64,000 nt of DNA, from the NCBI RefSeq assembly GCF_003074135.1, contig NZ_PPDK01000001.1:2046001-2110000 (forward strand), in the 5' to 3' direction. The stretch comes from Euzebya tangerina. GTDB taxonomy: Bacteria > Actinomycetota > Nitriliruptoria > Euzebyales > Euzebyaceae. Below, piece by piece: positions 17,013 through 25,315 of this stretch. The translations under genes and the position numbers were made by a program. The notes under the pieces were generated by a model that was not told where the DNA came from, did not search any database, and saw only the letters and a program-made list of their open reading frames with translations. How positions within the stretch are numbered: position 1 is the first letter of the stretch; every line of letters starts with the position of its first letter.

Positions 17013-17612
17013 ATGGTGCAAAATGCAACGGACGGACTCCCGGCGAGAGGGCGACCGCCGTCGTTCGATCGCCCTGCGGTCATCGACGCCGCCCTCCGCG
17101 CCTTCTGGCCCGCAGGCGCGGGCGGGACCACCGTGGCGGATCTCGAGCGCGCCACGGGCGTGGACCGCTCCTCCCTCTACAACAGCTTCGGGGGCAAGGG
17201 TGGGCTCCACCGTGCCGCCGCGGAGGCCTACGTCGGACGCGTCGAGGCTGGGCTGTTCGCGCCGCTGCGCGATGGCGATCGAGGGGTCACCGACATCGAG
17301 GCGTTCCTCGACAGGCTGGCCGGGATGCTGGCCTCGGCGGAGACCCCTGCGGGCTGCTTCATCGTCAACTCCATGGGCCGCGGCGACCGAGACGCTCACG
17401 CGACGGCTCGCTACCTCGACGGGCTGCGCGAGGCGCTCTCGGCCGCGGTCAGCCGAGCCGTCGATCACGGGGAACTCGATGCCGACGGCGCGGCCGACCT
17501 GGCGTCTGCCCTCGTGGCCGGGGTGCTCGGGGCCAACCTGATCGCCAGTACCGCTGGAGCCTCCGCGGCGGGGGACCACCTGGCGTCCCTGGCCCGCCTG
17601 CTGCGCATGTGA
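17013..17612 (+). CDS. TetR/AcrR-family regulator (divergent from dehalogenase)
   Basis: The 199-residue protein has an N-terminal helix-turn-helix (T-T-V-A-D-L-E-R-A-T-G-V-D-R-S-S-L-Y-N-S-F around residues 40-60). The ligand domain contains G-C-F-I-V-N-S, the AcrR/TetR_C motif of regulators related to YxaF/LmrA. The start at ATG 17013 follows the palindrome; the open frame upstream would run through the dehalogenase start. Probably controls the dehalogenase and itself. Confidence 0.87.
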   Translation: MVQNATDGLPARGRPPSFDRPAVIDAALRAFWPAGAGGTTVADLERATGVDRSSLYNSFGGKGGLHRAAAEAYVGRVEAGLFAPLRDGDRGVTDIEAFLDRLAGMLASAETPAGCFIVNSMGRGDRDAHATARYLDGLREALSAAVSRAVDHGELDADGAADLASALVAGVLGANLIASTAGASAAGDHLASLARLLRM

Positions 17613-17733
17613 GGTGATCCCGAGAGCGTGCCGCAGCGCCGCGAAGCCCCGGTCTGGCATCGGGGTGACCTGGCCAGCCGGCTGCTGACGAAGCCGCGTC
17701 GTACACTCCGCGCGCACCCGCCACGCACCACTG

Positions 17734-18546
17734 ATGCCTCGATCCGCCAACGCCGCCCCCGCCACCGCCCCCCGGGTGGGTGGTCTGCTGTACCGCCTGT
17801 ACGGCAAGCAGTTGGAGCGCGTCGTCCGCCGCGACGACCTGCCACAGCACATCGGCGTCATCCTGGACGGGAACCGACGCTTCGCTCGGGAGCGCGGGCT
17901 GTCCACGGCCGCCGACGGCCATCGCAAGGGTGCGGAGAAGATCCCCGAGCTGCTGGACTGGTGCGACGAGCTGGGCATCTCCTACGTCACGCTGTGGCTG
18001 CTCTCGACCGACAACCTCGGTCGCGACGAGGCGGAGCTGTCTGAGCTGGTCGGGATCATCTCCGACAGCGTTGCCGGGTTGGTGCAGCAGCGCGAGCGCT
18101 GGCCGGGCTTGAAGGTCAGCGGGATCGGCGCGCTGGACGCGTTGCCGGACGAGTTGCGGACGGCGCTGAAGGAGGCGGCCGAGGCCACGGCAGACGGTGC
18201 GGGCATGCACGTCCAGATCGCCGTCGGGTACGGCGGCCGGCAGGAGATCACCGACGCGCTGCGGACCCACCTCCGTGAACGCTCCGAACTGGGCGAGTCG
18301 ATCGACGACATCATCACCAACCTCGACCCCGACCACATCAGCGCCAACCTGTACGCGGCCGGCACCCCGGATCCGGATCTGATCATCAGGACCTCCGGCG
18401 AGATCCGACTGTCGGGCTTCCTGCTGTGGCAGTCCGCTCACTCGGAGTTCTACTTCTGCGACCCGTACTGGCCGGACTTCCGGCGCATCGACTTCCTCCG
18501 GGCGCTGCGCGAGTTCCAGAGCCGGTCGAGGCGCTTCGGGCGCTAG
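17734..18546 (+). CDS. Cis-prenyl transferase, Rv1086-like (Z-farnesyl/polyprenyl diphosphate synthase)
   Basis: A 270-residue undecaprenyl-diphosphate-synthase-fold enzyme, cytoplasmic or membrane-associated. It has I-L-D-G-N-R-R-F-A (catalytic Asp), L-S-T-D-N-L, G-Y-G-G-R-Q-E-I and R-T-S-G-E-I-R-L-S-G-F-L-L-W-Q. The residues N-R-R and S-T-D-N-L instead of the usual N-G-R-W and S-T-E-N-W resemble the mycobacterial short-chain Z-prenyl synthase Rv1086 rather than the main UppS. It makes isoprenoid diphosphates for the glycan lipid carrier. Product chain length cannot be read from the sequence. Confidence 0.88.
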   Translation: MPRSANAAPATAPRVGGLLYRLYGKQLERVVRRDDLPQHIGVILDGNRRFARERGLSTAADGHRKGAEKIPELLDWCDELGISYVTLWLLSTDNLGRDEAELSELVGIISDSVAGLVQQRERWPGLKVSGIGALDALPDELRTALKEAAEATADGAGMHVQIAVGYGGRQEITDALRTHLRERSELGESIDDIITNLDPDHISANLYAAGTPDPDLIIRTSGEIRLSGFLLWQSAHSEFYFCDPYWPDFRRIDFLRALREFQSRSRRFGR

Positions 18547-18581
18547 CGCGCCGAATGGAACGGCGCTTCGGGCGCTAGCGC
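18530..18581. repeat. Direct repeat duplicating the 3' end and stop codon of the prenyl transferase gene
   Basis: The 20 bases GGCGCTTCGGGCGCTAGCGC occur at 18530-18549, covering the last codons and TAG of the gene, and again exactly at 18562-18581. Each copy can form a GCGC-loop-GCGC hairpin. The second copy lies just before rmlC and might act as a terminator or result from a short tandem duplication. Confidence 0.7.
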
Positions 18582-18595
18582 TTACCCTCCCCGCC

Positions 18596-19156
18596 ATGCC
18601 TGTTGAACAGACCGATATCGCTGGCCTGCTGGTCGTGCGCTGGGACACTCACGGCGACGAGCGGGGCTTCTTCCGCCAGACCTACCAGGTGAGGGAGCTC
18701 ACCGACGCGCTCGGCCGCGAGGTCGTGCTGCGACAGGGCAATCACTCCCACTCCGCCCCGGGGGTCCTGCGCGGCTTCCACGCCGAGCCTTGGGACAAGC
18801 TGGTCTACGTCGTCAGGGGCTTCGCCATGGCGGCCATCGCCGACATCCGTCCTGAGTCCCCGACCTTCGGCGAGGTCCGTACCTTCATGCTCGGCGAGCC
18901 GCCGGAGGGTGAGCGGATCCGCCTGTTCATCGCGGAGGGGCTGGCCAACTCCTTCGTCACCCTGGGCACCGAACCGGTCGATTACCTCTATGACGTCTCG
19001 GGCTACTGGCAGCCCGACGTCGTCCAGCCCGCTGTCGCCTGGGATGACCCCGATCTGGGCGTCGAGTGGCCCATCGAGGAGCCCGTCATGAGCGAGAAGG
19101 ACAAACAGAATCCGACGCTCAGGGAAACATTCGGCGACCACCCGCGACTCCGCTAG
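18596..19156 (+). CDS. rmlC: dTDP-4-dehydrorhamnose 3,5-epimerase-like cupin RmlC
   Basis: A 186-residue cupin. The catalytic His region reads L-R-G-F-H-A-E-P-W-D-K-L-V-Y-V and the Tyr/Asp region Y-L-Y-D-V-S-G-Y-W, with a C-terminal D-D-P-D-L-G-V-E-W-P. It epimerises dTDP-4-keto-6-deoxyglucose in dTDP-L-rhamnose synthesis. The other three rml genes lie 40 kb away at 59-64 kb. The C-terminal end is slightly divergent, so a related sugar epimerase is possible. Confidence 0.87.
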   Translation: MPVEQTDIAGLLVVRWDTHGDERGFFRQTYQVRELTDALGREVVLRQGNHSHSAPGVLRGFHAEPWDKLVYVVRGFAMAAIADIRPESPTFGEVRTFMLGEPPEGERIRLFIAEGLANSFVTLGTEPVDYLYDVSGYWQPDVVQPAVAWDDPDLGVEWPIEEPVMSEKDKQNPTLRETFGDHPRLR

Positions 19157-19225
19157 TCCCCACGCCTCAGGGGTGCGGCGGTTGCCCGGTTCCAACCCCT
19201 CCCACGGTTAGGCTCGGGCCGTACC

Positions 19226-19762
19226 GTGAAGACCACCATCGAACTCGTCCGACACGCCAAGGCACACAGCCGCGATCGCTGGTGGGGGCGACCGGATCGG
19301 GAACGACCGCTGACCGACACGGGCATGGATCAGGCGCGAGCACTCGCCGCGGCGCTGCCCGACTCGGGACCGCCGATCGCCAAGCTGTTCTCGAGCCCTT
19401 GGGTCCGCTGCACCCAGACACTCGATCCCCTGGCAGATGCCATGGGTGTGCACGTCGTCGACGCCGAGGAGCTTGGCGAGGTGGTCAACCTGCCGGTCCA
19501 CGATGGCGGCGACGCGTGGGTCACCTCGGCCTGGCTGGGTGGCCGGGCGGTGTCGTTCATCGACCAGCTGGTGGCCAGCTACGGCGAGAAGCGAGTGGTG
19601 TGCTGCTCCCACGGCGATGTGATCCCAGCCCTCGTCGCCGTCCTCGTCGGCCGTGACTCCCTCGACCTGACCGATGTTCGGTGCAAGAAAGCCGCCCGCT
19701 TCACCCTGACCTTCACCGACACCGTCTGCACCGACGTCATCTACCACCCCCCAGCCCGCTAG
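19226..19762 (+). CDS. Histidine phosphatase (phosphoglycerate mutase/SixA-like)
   Basis: The 178-residue protein has the L-V-R-H-A-K motif at residues 7-12 (the His is phosphorylated during catalysis). An S-S-P-W-V-R-C-T-Q-T segment and the second catalytic C-S-H-G-D follow. Length and layout fit the SixA/PhoE group of branch-1 histidine phosphatases. GTG at 19226 is the only suitable start. The substrate is unknown. It stands between rmlC and the PhoH-like gene. Confidence 0.82.
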   Translation: MKTTIELVRHAKAHSRDRWWGRPDRERPLTDTGMDQARALAAALPDSGPPIAKLFSSPWVRCTQTLDPLADAMGVHVVDAEELGEVVNLPVHDGGDAWVTSAWLGGRAVSFIDQLVASYGEKRVVCCSHGDVIPALVAVLVGRDSLDLTDVRCKKAARFTLTFTDTVCTDVIYHPPAR

Positions 19763-19838
19763 CCGATCACACCTACCGCCGAGCCGCCCCCGATCCTGCT
19801 TCCCCAACTTCATATCCGCACACGCTGAAAGGCCTGAC

Positions 19839-21182
19839 ATGTCCCCGTCCCGGGTCACCTACGTCCTCGACACCTGTGTACTGCTGGCAGATCCTCGCGC
19901 GATCTATCGGTTCGACGAGCACGACGTCGTCCTCCCACTGGTGGTCATCGAGGAGTTGGACCGGCAGAAGACCCGGATGGACGAGGTGGGACGCAACGCG
20001 CGGACGGCGATCCGGCTGATCGAGGAGGTGTCGGCGACCAGTTCCGACGGCCTGGTGTCGCCGGCACCACTGCCGGGGTCAGGGACCCTGCGGATCGAGG
20101 CGAACCACGTCGACCAGCAACTCCCGCACTACCTGGACCCGAGCACGCCCGACAACCGAATCCTGGCGGTTGCGGTCGCCCTGGGGGGCACGCTGGTCAC
20201 CAAGGACGCCGCCCTTCGGATCAAGGCGGCCCAGCTGTCTGCCGCGTCGGAGGACTACCGCGCGGATCAGGTCCACGTCGATCACCACTACACCGGCATC
20301 GCCGAGCTCAGTGTCGGTGGCGACTGGTTGGACACGCTGCACACCGACGGCAAGGCATTCCTCGAGGCTGTCGACCACCCGGATCTGTGGACCAACGAGT
20401 GCCTGGTCCTCAAGTCCGCCACCAGCTCGGGCCTCGGCCGGGTCACCGAGATCGCGGGCGAGCGCATCACCGTGCAGCGGGTCCTCGGCTCGCCGCGGGC
20501 GTTCGGGGTCCAGCCCCGCGACGTGAAGCAGACATTTGCGCTCGACCTGCTGACAGATCCGGCCGTGCCGTGTGTGTCGCTCATGGGCATGGCCGGCACG
20601 GGGAAGACCTTCCTGGCCCTGGCTGCCGGGCTCGAGCAGGTGGTGGAGCGCGGCTCCTACCGACGTCTGAGCGTGTACCGGCCCCTGGTCGCCGTGGGCC
20701 GCCAGGAGGTCGGCTACCTGCCGGGCGATCTGGACGAGAAGCTCTCGCCCTGGATGGCTGCGGTCCACGACAACCTCTACTCGCTGTTCCGCAAGGATGC
20801 CGATAGCCCGTTCGCGAAGGGGACCTTCAACTCCGATGGGCACGTCCAACGGATGGTCGACTCACTCCTCGATCGGGGTCAGCTGGAGATGGCGGCCATC
20901 ACCTACCTCCGCGGCCGCTCCATCACCGACGAGTACGTGATCGTCGATGAGGCCCAGAACCTGGAACTGCCCACGCTCAAGGTGATCCTCACCCGGATGG
21001 CGGCCGGGTCGAAGGTGGTGTTCTGCGGGGACCTCTCGCAGGTCGACAACCCCTACATCTCGCCACACGGCGGCATGTCGGCCCTGATCGAGAAGCTCAA
21101 GGGCACCGACCTGTTCGGCCACGTGACCATGGCCAAGGGTGTCCGGTCCCCGCTGGCCGAGTTGGCTGCCACGACGTTCTGA
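19839..21182 (+). CDS. PIN-PhoH ATPase (PhoH2/YlaK-like)
   Basis: A 447-residue two-domain protein. Residues about 5-150 form a PIN ribonuclease domain (V-L-D-T-C-V-L-L-A-D-P at 9-19 and a late acidic T-K-D-A-A). About 230-447 form the PhoH ATPase with Walker A G-M-A-G-T-G-K-T and Walker B E-Y-V-I-V-D-E-A-Q-N. PhoH2 proteins are RNA helicase/ribonucleases. A GAAAGG site lies about ten bases before the ATG. The full-length fusion matches actinobacterial homologs. Confidence 0.93.
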   Translation: MSPSRVTYVLDTCVLLADPRAIYRFDEHDVVLPLVVIEELDRQKTRMDEVGRNARTAIRLIEEVSATSSDGLVSPAPLPGSGTLRIEANHVDQQLPHYLDPSTPDNRILAVAVALGGTLVTKDAALRIKAAQLSAASEDYRADQVHVDHHYTGIAELSVGGDWLDTLHTDGKAFLEAVDHPDLWTNECLVLKSATSSGLGRVTEIAGERITVQRVLGSPRAFGVQPRDVKQTFALDLLTDPAVPCVSLMGMAGTGKTFLALAAGLEQVVERGSYRRLSVYRPLVAVGRQEVGYLPGDLDEKLSPWMAAVHDNLYSLFRKDADSPFAKGTFNSDGHVQRMVDSLLDRGQLEMAAITYLRGRSITDEYVIVDEAQNLELPTLKVILTRMAAGSKVVFCGDLSQVDNPYISPHGGMSALIEKLKGTDLFGHVTMAKGVRSPLAELAATTF

Positions 21183-21415
21183 TGGCCAACTGGACCGAGC
21201 AGCCCTGGTCGTGGTGTGGCCGGCACACCGGCGGCCGTCCGACGGTCTTCCCGCTGTACCGGGACTGGTTGCGGCCGCTCCCCGCCCGCAGCTGCGGCCC
21301 GCCTGGGCGTCGATCGGATTCTGCGGGCGGCAGCCATGAGCAGCGCGGTCCGGAAGCCTGCGTGAGCCGGAGTCGCAGGCACCTCCCCGGACACTGAGCG
21401 GAGGGGCAACGGCAG
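21183..21415. other. Intergenic region between PhoH-like gene and TetR gene
   Basis: This is a gap between convergent genes. A 71-codon frame starts at the PhoH stop but has no ribosome-binding site, low-complexity Arg/Pro/Gly content and no recognisable domain, so I leave it out. A 7-bp stem (GCCTGCG at 21356-21362 with CGCAGGC at 21374-21380) may be a weak terminator. Confidence 0.4.
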
Positions 21416-21973
21416 TCATGTCGTGGTCGCCGGGTCGTCGAGCAGGATTCCGCGGACGGCGGCACGAACGGCGCGAGCGGCGATCGCGGCATCCAACGCC
21501 CCCTCGTTGACCAGACCAGCTGTGCCGTGGGCAACCCCCCAGACGGCCATCGCCACCTGCACCGGATCCCGCTCGTCAGTCAACGCGGCAGCGACGTTGT
21601 CGACCAGGGAGGCGTATCCAGCCTTCCCGCTCGGACCCTTGGCGCCGATCGCCACGAGCGGCCACCGGGCCGGCCGGGTCACGGCGTAGCCGAAGTAACC
21701 GGTCGCGATGGCGATCGTGCTCTCGACGGGACCGGTGACACGGGTGCGGGCGTCCTCCACGTGATGGAGGAGTTCGCGAAACACACGCTCGGCTGCATGT
21801 CCCCGCAGGGTCTCGAGGTCACCGACGTGACGGGCCAGGGCGTTGGGCGCCACGTCCAGTCGACGGGCGACCGCACGGACGCCCAGGGCGTCATACCCCT
21901 CGTCGTCGACGAGTTGGAGCGCGACATCGACGATGCCGGCCCGATCGAGCTTGGTGGGGGGAGCCACACGCAC
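21416..21973 (-). CDS. TetR-family regulator (divergent from SDR gene)
   Basis: The protein is 185 residues from GTG 21973, or 183 from the next GTG at 21967, which has better spacing to AAAGG. The helix-turn-helix reads V-R-A-V-A-R-R-L-D-V-A-P-N-A-L-A-R-H-V near residues 32-50. The C-terminal domain resembles TetR_C_1 proteins. It faces the SDR gene, and two operator-like palindromes lie between them, so it likely represses both genes. Ligand unknown. Confidence 0.86.
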   Translation of the reverse strand: MRVAPPTKLDRAGIVDVALQLVDDEGYDALGVRAVARRLDVAPNALARHVGDLETLRGHAAERVFRELLHHVEDARTRVTGPVESTIAIATGYFGYAVTRPARWPLVAIGAKGPSGKAGYASLVDNVAAALTDERDPVQVAMAVWGVAHGTAGLVNEGALDAAIAARAVRAAVRGILLDDPATTT

Positions 21974-21990
21974 CTTTCTACAGGCCTTGA

Positions 21991-22038
21991 TGAACAGTGT
22001 GCACTATGGCGCCTCCATGTCATGATGGACACTGTCCA
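21991..22038. promoter_or_regulatory. Two operator-like palindromes between TetR and SDR genes
   Basis: TGGACACTGTCCA (22026-22038) is a perfect palindrome around one central base. TGAACAGTGTGCA (21991-22003) follows the same pattern with one mismatch between arms. Their centres are 35 bases apart. Their position between divergent genes fits paired TetR binding sites over both promoters. Confidence 0.6.
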
Positions 22039-22069
22039 CCATCGACGAGCTCAGCTGGGAGTGCCTCGA

Positions 22070-22972
22070 ATGCCGCAGACCATCGTGATGACCGGATCCA
22101 CCTCGGGCTTCGGGCGGGTCACCGCTGAGGCCCTCCTCGCCCGCTCCGACATCGCACTCGTCACGCACCACCGGTCCTCGACCAATCGGCCCCCGCCCGG
22201 TGCCCGTCGGGATGATCAGGTCGATCTGGCCGACCTCCAGGCGGTGGCCGGATGGGCCGACGAACTCGCTGCCGCAGTCGCGGCGGGTGAGTTGCCACCG
22301 ATCGGCGCGATCGTGGCCAACGCCGGCCTGCAGATCCCCGAAGGCGTCAGGACCACCGTCCAGGGCCTCGAGACCACATTCGCGGTCAACCACCTGGCCC
22401 ACGTCGTCCTGATCGACCGTCTGCGTGCGGTGCTCGAGCCGGGTGCTCGGGTGGTCATCACCGCCTCCAGCACCCACCGGGGCGACCTGACGGCCCGGCT
22501 GTTCGGGATCAAGCCGCCACGGCTCGAGTCAGCGCACCGGATGGCCGACCCGGCCTCGCTGGACGGCAGTCGGGAGGCGGGCCTGCGTCGCTACGCCACC
22601 TCCAAGCTCTGCAACGCCCTGCACGTCACCGCCCTGGGGGCTGACCAGCCGGACCTGGTCCCCGTCTCCTTCGACCCCGGGCTGGTCCTCGACACCGATC
22701 TGGCGCGCGACTGGCAGATTCCCGAGTTCGGGCGGCGCGTGACCGCCGCGCTCGCGAAGCCGCTGTCGCTCCTGCCCGCCGCCAACACCGCAGCAACTGC
22801 GGGTGCCTGGCTCGCGGACCTCGCAACTGGTCAGACCGGTTCGCGGGGGCAGTACATCGAGGCTGGGCGTGGCCACCGCGATGCCACGGACGAAGCCCGG
22901 TCTGTGGACCTCGCGCGTCAGCTCCTGACCGAGTCCCGGGAGGTCGTGGACAGGGCCCTCAGCTCGACGTGA
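22070..22972 (+). CDS. Short-chain dehydrogenase/reductase
   Basis: A 300-residue SDR oxidoreductase. The nucleotide motif T-G-S-T-S-G-F-G is at residues 8-15 and the N-A-G motif (V-A-N-A-G-L-Q) in the middle. The active-site Ser lies in I-T-A-S-S-T-H and the Y-x-x-x-K as R-Y-A-T-S-K. Overall it resembles the protochlorophyllide-reductase/retinol-dehydrogenase-like subgroup. ATG 22070 has GGGAG eight bases upstream. Substrate unknown; expression is probably controlled by the divergent TetR. Confidence 0.87.
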   Translation: MPQTIVMTGSTSGFGRVTAEALLARSDIALVTHHRSSTNRPPPGARRDDQVDLADLQAVAGWADELAAAVAAGELPPIGAIVANAGLQIPEGVRTTVQGLETTFAVNHLAHVVLIDRLRAVLEPGARVVITASSTHRGDLTARLFGIKPPRLESAHRMADPASLDGSREAGLRRYATSKLCNALHVTALGADQPDLVPVSFDPGLVLDTDLARDWQIPEFGRRVTAALAKPLSLLPAANTAATAGAWLADLATGQTGSRGQYIEAGRGHRDATDEARSVDLARQLLTESREVVDRALSST

Positions 22973-23686
22973 TCAGCCGGAGCCGGCCGGTGGCCGCTGG
23001 CCGGTCACCACGTAGGCCGTCTGCCGTGCGATCTCGACGCCGTGGTCCGCGATCCGCTCGTAGTAGCGGGCGATCAGCGCCAGACTGACGGACTCCTCCA
23101 CCGACTGCGTTCCGGTGTACAGGTCGGTCAGCAGCACCTTCTGCAGGAGGTCGACCTGATCGTCGTCGGATTCGAGCTCGTTGGCGGCCAGTGCGTCGCG
23201 GGTGGTCCACGACGCGAGGCCGCGGGTGAACAGGTCGTGGCTGACCGTGCCCAGTTGCCGGACTGTCTCGCGCAGCTTCTCCGGCAACGACGGGGGGTGG
23301 ATCCAGGTGAGCGACTCACCGACGTGCCGGAGCAGGTCGCCGGACCGGTAGACGTCCTGCACGCACTTGAGCACGGCGACCAGATGGCGCAGGTCGCCCG
23401 CGACGGGCGACTGCTGGGCGATGAGCAGGAAGCACCGCTCCTCCAGCTGCTGGCAGGCGACGTCGACCTTGCGGTCTTCCGCGATGAGCTGCGCCGCCGT
23501 GTGTGCGTCGCCCAGCAGGAACGCGTCAGTCATCGGGTCGATGGCGCCCGCGACCAGTTCGCCCGCCTGGATGAGGGCCCGATCACAGTCCTCGAGGGCT
23601 TCCTGGAAGCCCAATCGCAGCGAGGCCTGGTCGTCCTCTTCGTCGCCAAGTCGGGCGAGCGGGTCATACGCGCTGTCTGAGTCCAT
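22973..23686 (-). CDS. phoU: PhoU-domain phosphate-signalling protein
   Basis: The 237-residue all-helical protein has two PhoU repeats. The first contains E-D-R-K-V-D-V-A-C-Q-Q-L-E-E-R-C and P-V-A-G-D-L-R-H-L-V. The second contains E-S-D-D-D-Q-V-D-L-L and A-R-Y-Y-E-R-I-A-D-H-G-V-E-I-A. PhoU proteins bind metal clusters and restrain phosphate uptake through PhoR and the Pst transporter. No pst or phoR genes are nearby. The start is ATG 23686; the upstream frame lacks family similarity. Convergent with the SDR gene and divergent from the DUF4032 gene. Confidence 0.88.
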   Translation of the reverse strand: MDSDSAYDPLARLGDEEDDQASLRLGFQEALEDCDRALIQAGELVAGAIDPMTDAFLLGDAHTAAQLIAEDRKVDVACQQLEERCFLLIAQQSPVAGDLRHLVAVLKCVQDVYRSGDLLRHVGESLTWIHPPSLPEKLRETVRQLGTVSHDLFTRGLASWTTRDALAANELESDDDQVDLLQKVLLTDLYTGTQSVEESVSLALIARYYERIADHGVEIARQTAYVVTGQRPPAGSG

Positions 23687-23763
23687 CAGCCCCCTCAGCC
23701 TAGCGCGGGCGGCTTGCGGGACAGTAGCGGTTGGGACACCGATCGGGCGCCTACCCTCCTGGT

Positions 23764-25029
23764 ATGTCAACCCGCTCCTGGAGCCTGATCGCTCGTCGCA
23801 GTGCACCCATCCTGATGGAGCCGGACTGGGTCACACCGCTCGACGAGTGGGACGACCCCAGGCTGGTCGAGGTGGCGCGCGGCACCCATCGCCACGTGGT
23901 CAAGTTCCTGGCGCTGGACGACGGCGTCTATGCGTTGAAGGAGCTGCCGAACGACGATGCCATGCGGGAGTACCGGCTGCTCGGATCGATGACCCAGGAC
24001 GGGTTGCCCGTCGTCGAGCGCGTCGGTGTCGTCCGCCGGGACCACCTGGACGACGTCCTGATCACCCGCTACCTGGACTACAGCCTGCCGTACCGCCACC
24101 TCTTCAGTCAGCGCTGGGGGACGATGAAGAACACCTCCGAGTTGGTGTTCAAGCTCCTGGACGCGATGGCCCTGCTGATGGTCCGGGTCCACCTCCGTGG
24201 TTACTACTGGGGCGATTGCTCGCTGAACAACGCCTTGCTGAAGCGCGATGGCGGCGAGCTCACGGCCTACGTCGTCGACATGGAGACCGGCGAGCACCAC
24301 CCGTCATTGACGAATGGTCAACGCGAATCCGACCTCGAGATCACCGAGATGAACGTGGCGGGTGGGCTGATGGACGTGGCCGCGGAGCTCGGCATCGACG
24401 ACGGGCCGGACCCCCTGGAGGTCGTCACCGAACTGCGCCACCGCTATGAGCGGCTGTGGGACGAACTGACGGTGGAGCAGATCGTCGGCGTGAACGAGCG
24501 GTACAAGATCGATCAGCGGATCCGGCGATTGAACGACCTCGGGTTCCATGTGGATGAGGTGGAGGTCGTGCCGATCGAGGGGTCGGAGGGCGGGGTGATG
24601 CGGATGCGAGCGCTGGTCACGGAACGAGGTCATCACGCGGGGGAGTTGCTCAACCTGACCGGCATCCACGCCCAGGAGAACCAGGCCCGGCTGATGCTCA
24701 ACGACATCAACAGCTTCCGGTCGTGGGCGGAGAGCGACGCAGGCCGGTCGATACCACGCTCCGTAGCCGCCTTCCGGTGGCTGAACGAGGTCTTCGAGCC
24801 GATGCAGCAGGCCATCCCCGACGACATGAAGGACCGACTCGAACCCGTCGAGGTGTTCCTCGAGGTGCTCCGGCACAAGTGGCACCTGTCAGAACAGGAG
24901 GGGCACGACGTCGGCAACGACATCGCGCTGGCCTCCTACATCGACACGATCCTGCCCGACGCACCGACCGAGCGGGTTGTGGTGGCCGACGATCCGGAGC
25001 TCGAGACCGGGTGGATCGGGTTCGGGTGA
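23764..25029 (+). CDS. DUF4032 protein with kinase-like motifs
   Basis: A 421-residue soluble protein of the actinobacterial DUF4032 type. The N-terminal half has a protein-kinase-like pattern. A-L-K-E-L lies near residue 57 (possible ATP-lysine) and W-G-D-C-S-L-N-N-A-L-L resembles the catalytic loop H-G-D-x-x-x-x-N. V-V-D-M-E-T stands where the metal-binding Asp would be. The C-terminal 200 residues (about 215-420) are the DUF4032 domain proper. The substrate is unknown; a lipopolysaccharide-kinase-like role is only suggested by the motifs. Confidence 0.75.
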   Translation: MSTRSWSLIARRSAPILMEPDWVTPLDEWDDPRLVEVARGTHRHVVKFLALDDGVYALKELPNDDAMREYRLLGSMTQDGLPVVERVGVVRRDHLDDVLITRYLDYSLPYRHLFSQRWGTMKNTSELVFKLLDAMALLMVRVHLRGYYWGDCSLNNALLKRDGGELTAYVVDMETGEHHPSLTNGQRESDLEITEMNVAGGLMDVAAELGIDDGPDPLEVVTELRHRYERLWDELTVEQIVGVNERYKIDQRIRRLNDLGFHVDEVEVVPIEGSEGGVMRMRALVTERGHHAGELLNLTGIHAQENQARLMLNDINSFRSWAESDAGRSIPRSVAAFRWLNEVFEPMQQAIPDDMKDRLEPVEVFLEVLRHKWHLSEQEGHDVGNDIALASYIDTILPDAPTERVVVADDPELETGWIGFG

Positions 25030-25055
25030 CCGGATGTCGCTCGAGCGGGGCCCGC

Positions 25056-25295
25056 CTACGGCGCCTTGGTGACGTGCTGCTCGTCCAGGTAGGCCATCAG
25101 GTCGTCTGCCGGGACACGCCAGCAGCGACCGACCTTGGTGGCGCCGATCTCGCGGCTCGAGATCAGTCGGTACACCGTCATCTCCGACACCCGCAGGTAC
25201 TCAGCGACCTCCGCGACGGTCAGGAGTTGCCGGTCGAGGATGGAGCGGACAGGGGTGTCGACGGGGTCACCGATGTCCAGGGGAAGGGCAGACAT
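25056..25295 (-). CDS. BldC/excisionase-type helix-turn-helix protein
   Basis: A 79-residue MerR-like small DNA-binding protein. L-T-V-A-E-V-A-E-Y-L-R-V-S-E-M-T-V-Y-R-L is the helix-turn-helix, followed by the wing G-R-C-W-R-V-P and D-D-L-M-A-Y-L. Such proteins are either BldC-like developmental regulators or excisionase-type factors. No integrase or phage genes are close, so the former is more likely. AGAGGA lies seven bases before the ATG at 25295. Confidence 0.83.
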   Translation of the reverse strand: MSALPLDIGDPVDTPVRSILDRQLLTVAEVAEYLRVSEMTVYRLISSREIGATKVGRCWRVPADDLMAYLDEQHVTKAP

Positions 25296-25315
25296 GTGAA
25301 TTCCTCTCATGTAAC

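Noticed and set aside
21182-21397. 71-codon frame after the PhoH-like gene
   Set aside because: It starts at the PhoH stop without a ribosome-binding site and has no recognisable features.
25056-25295. Excisionase of an integrated element
   Set aside because: No integrase, attachment repeats or phage genes are nearby; a BldC-like regulator is simpler.
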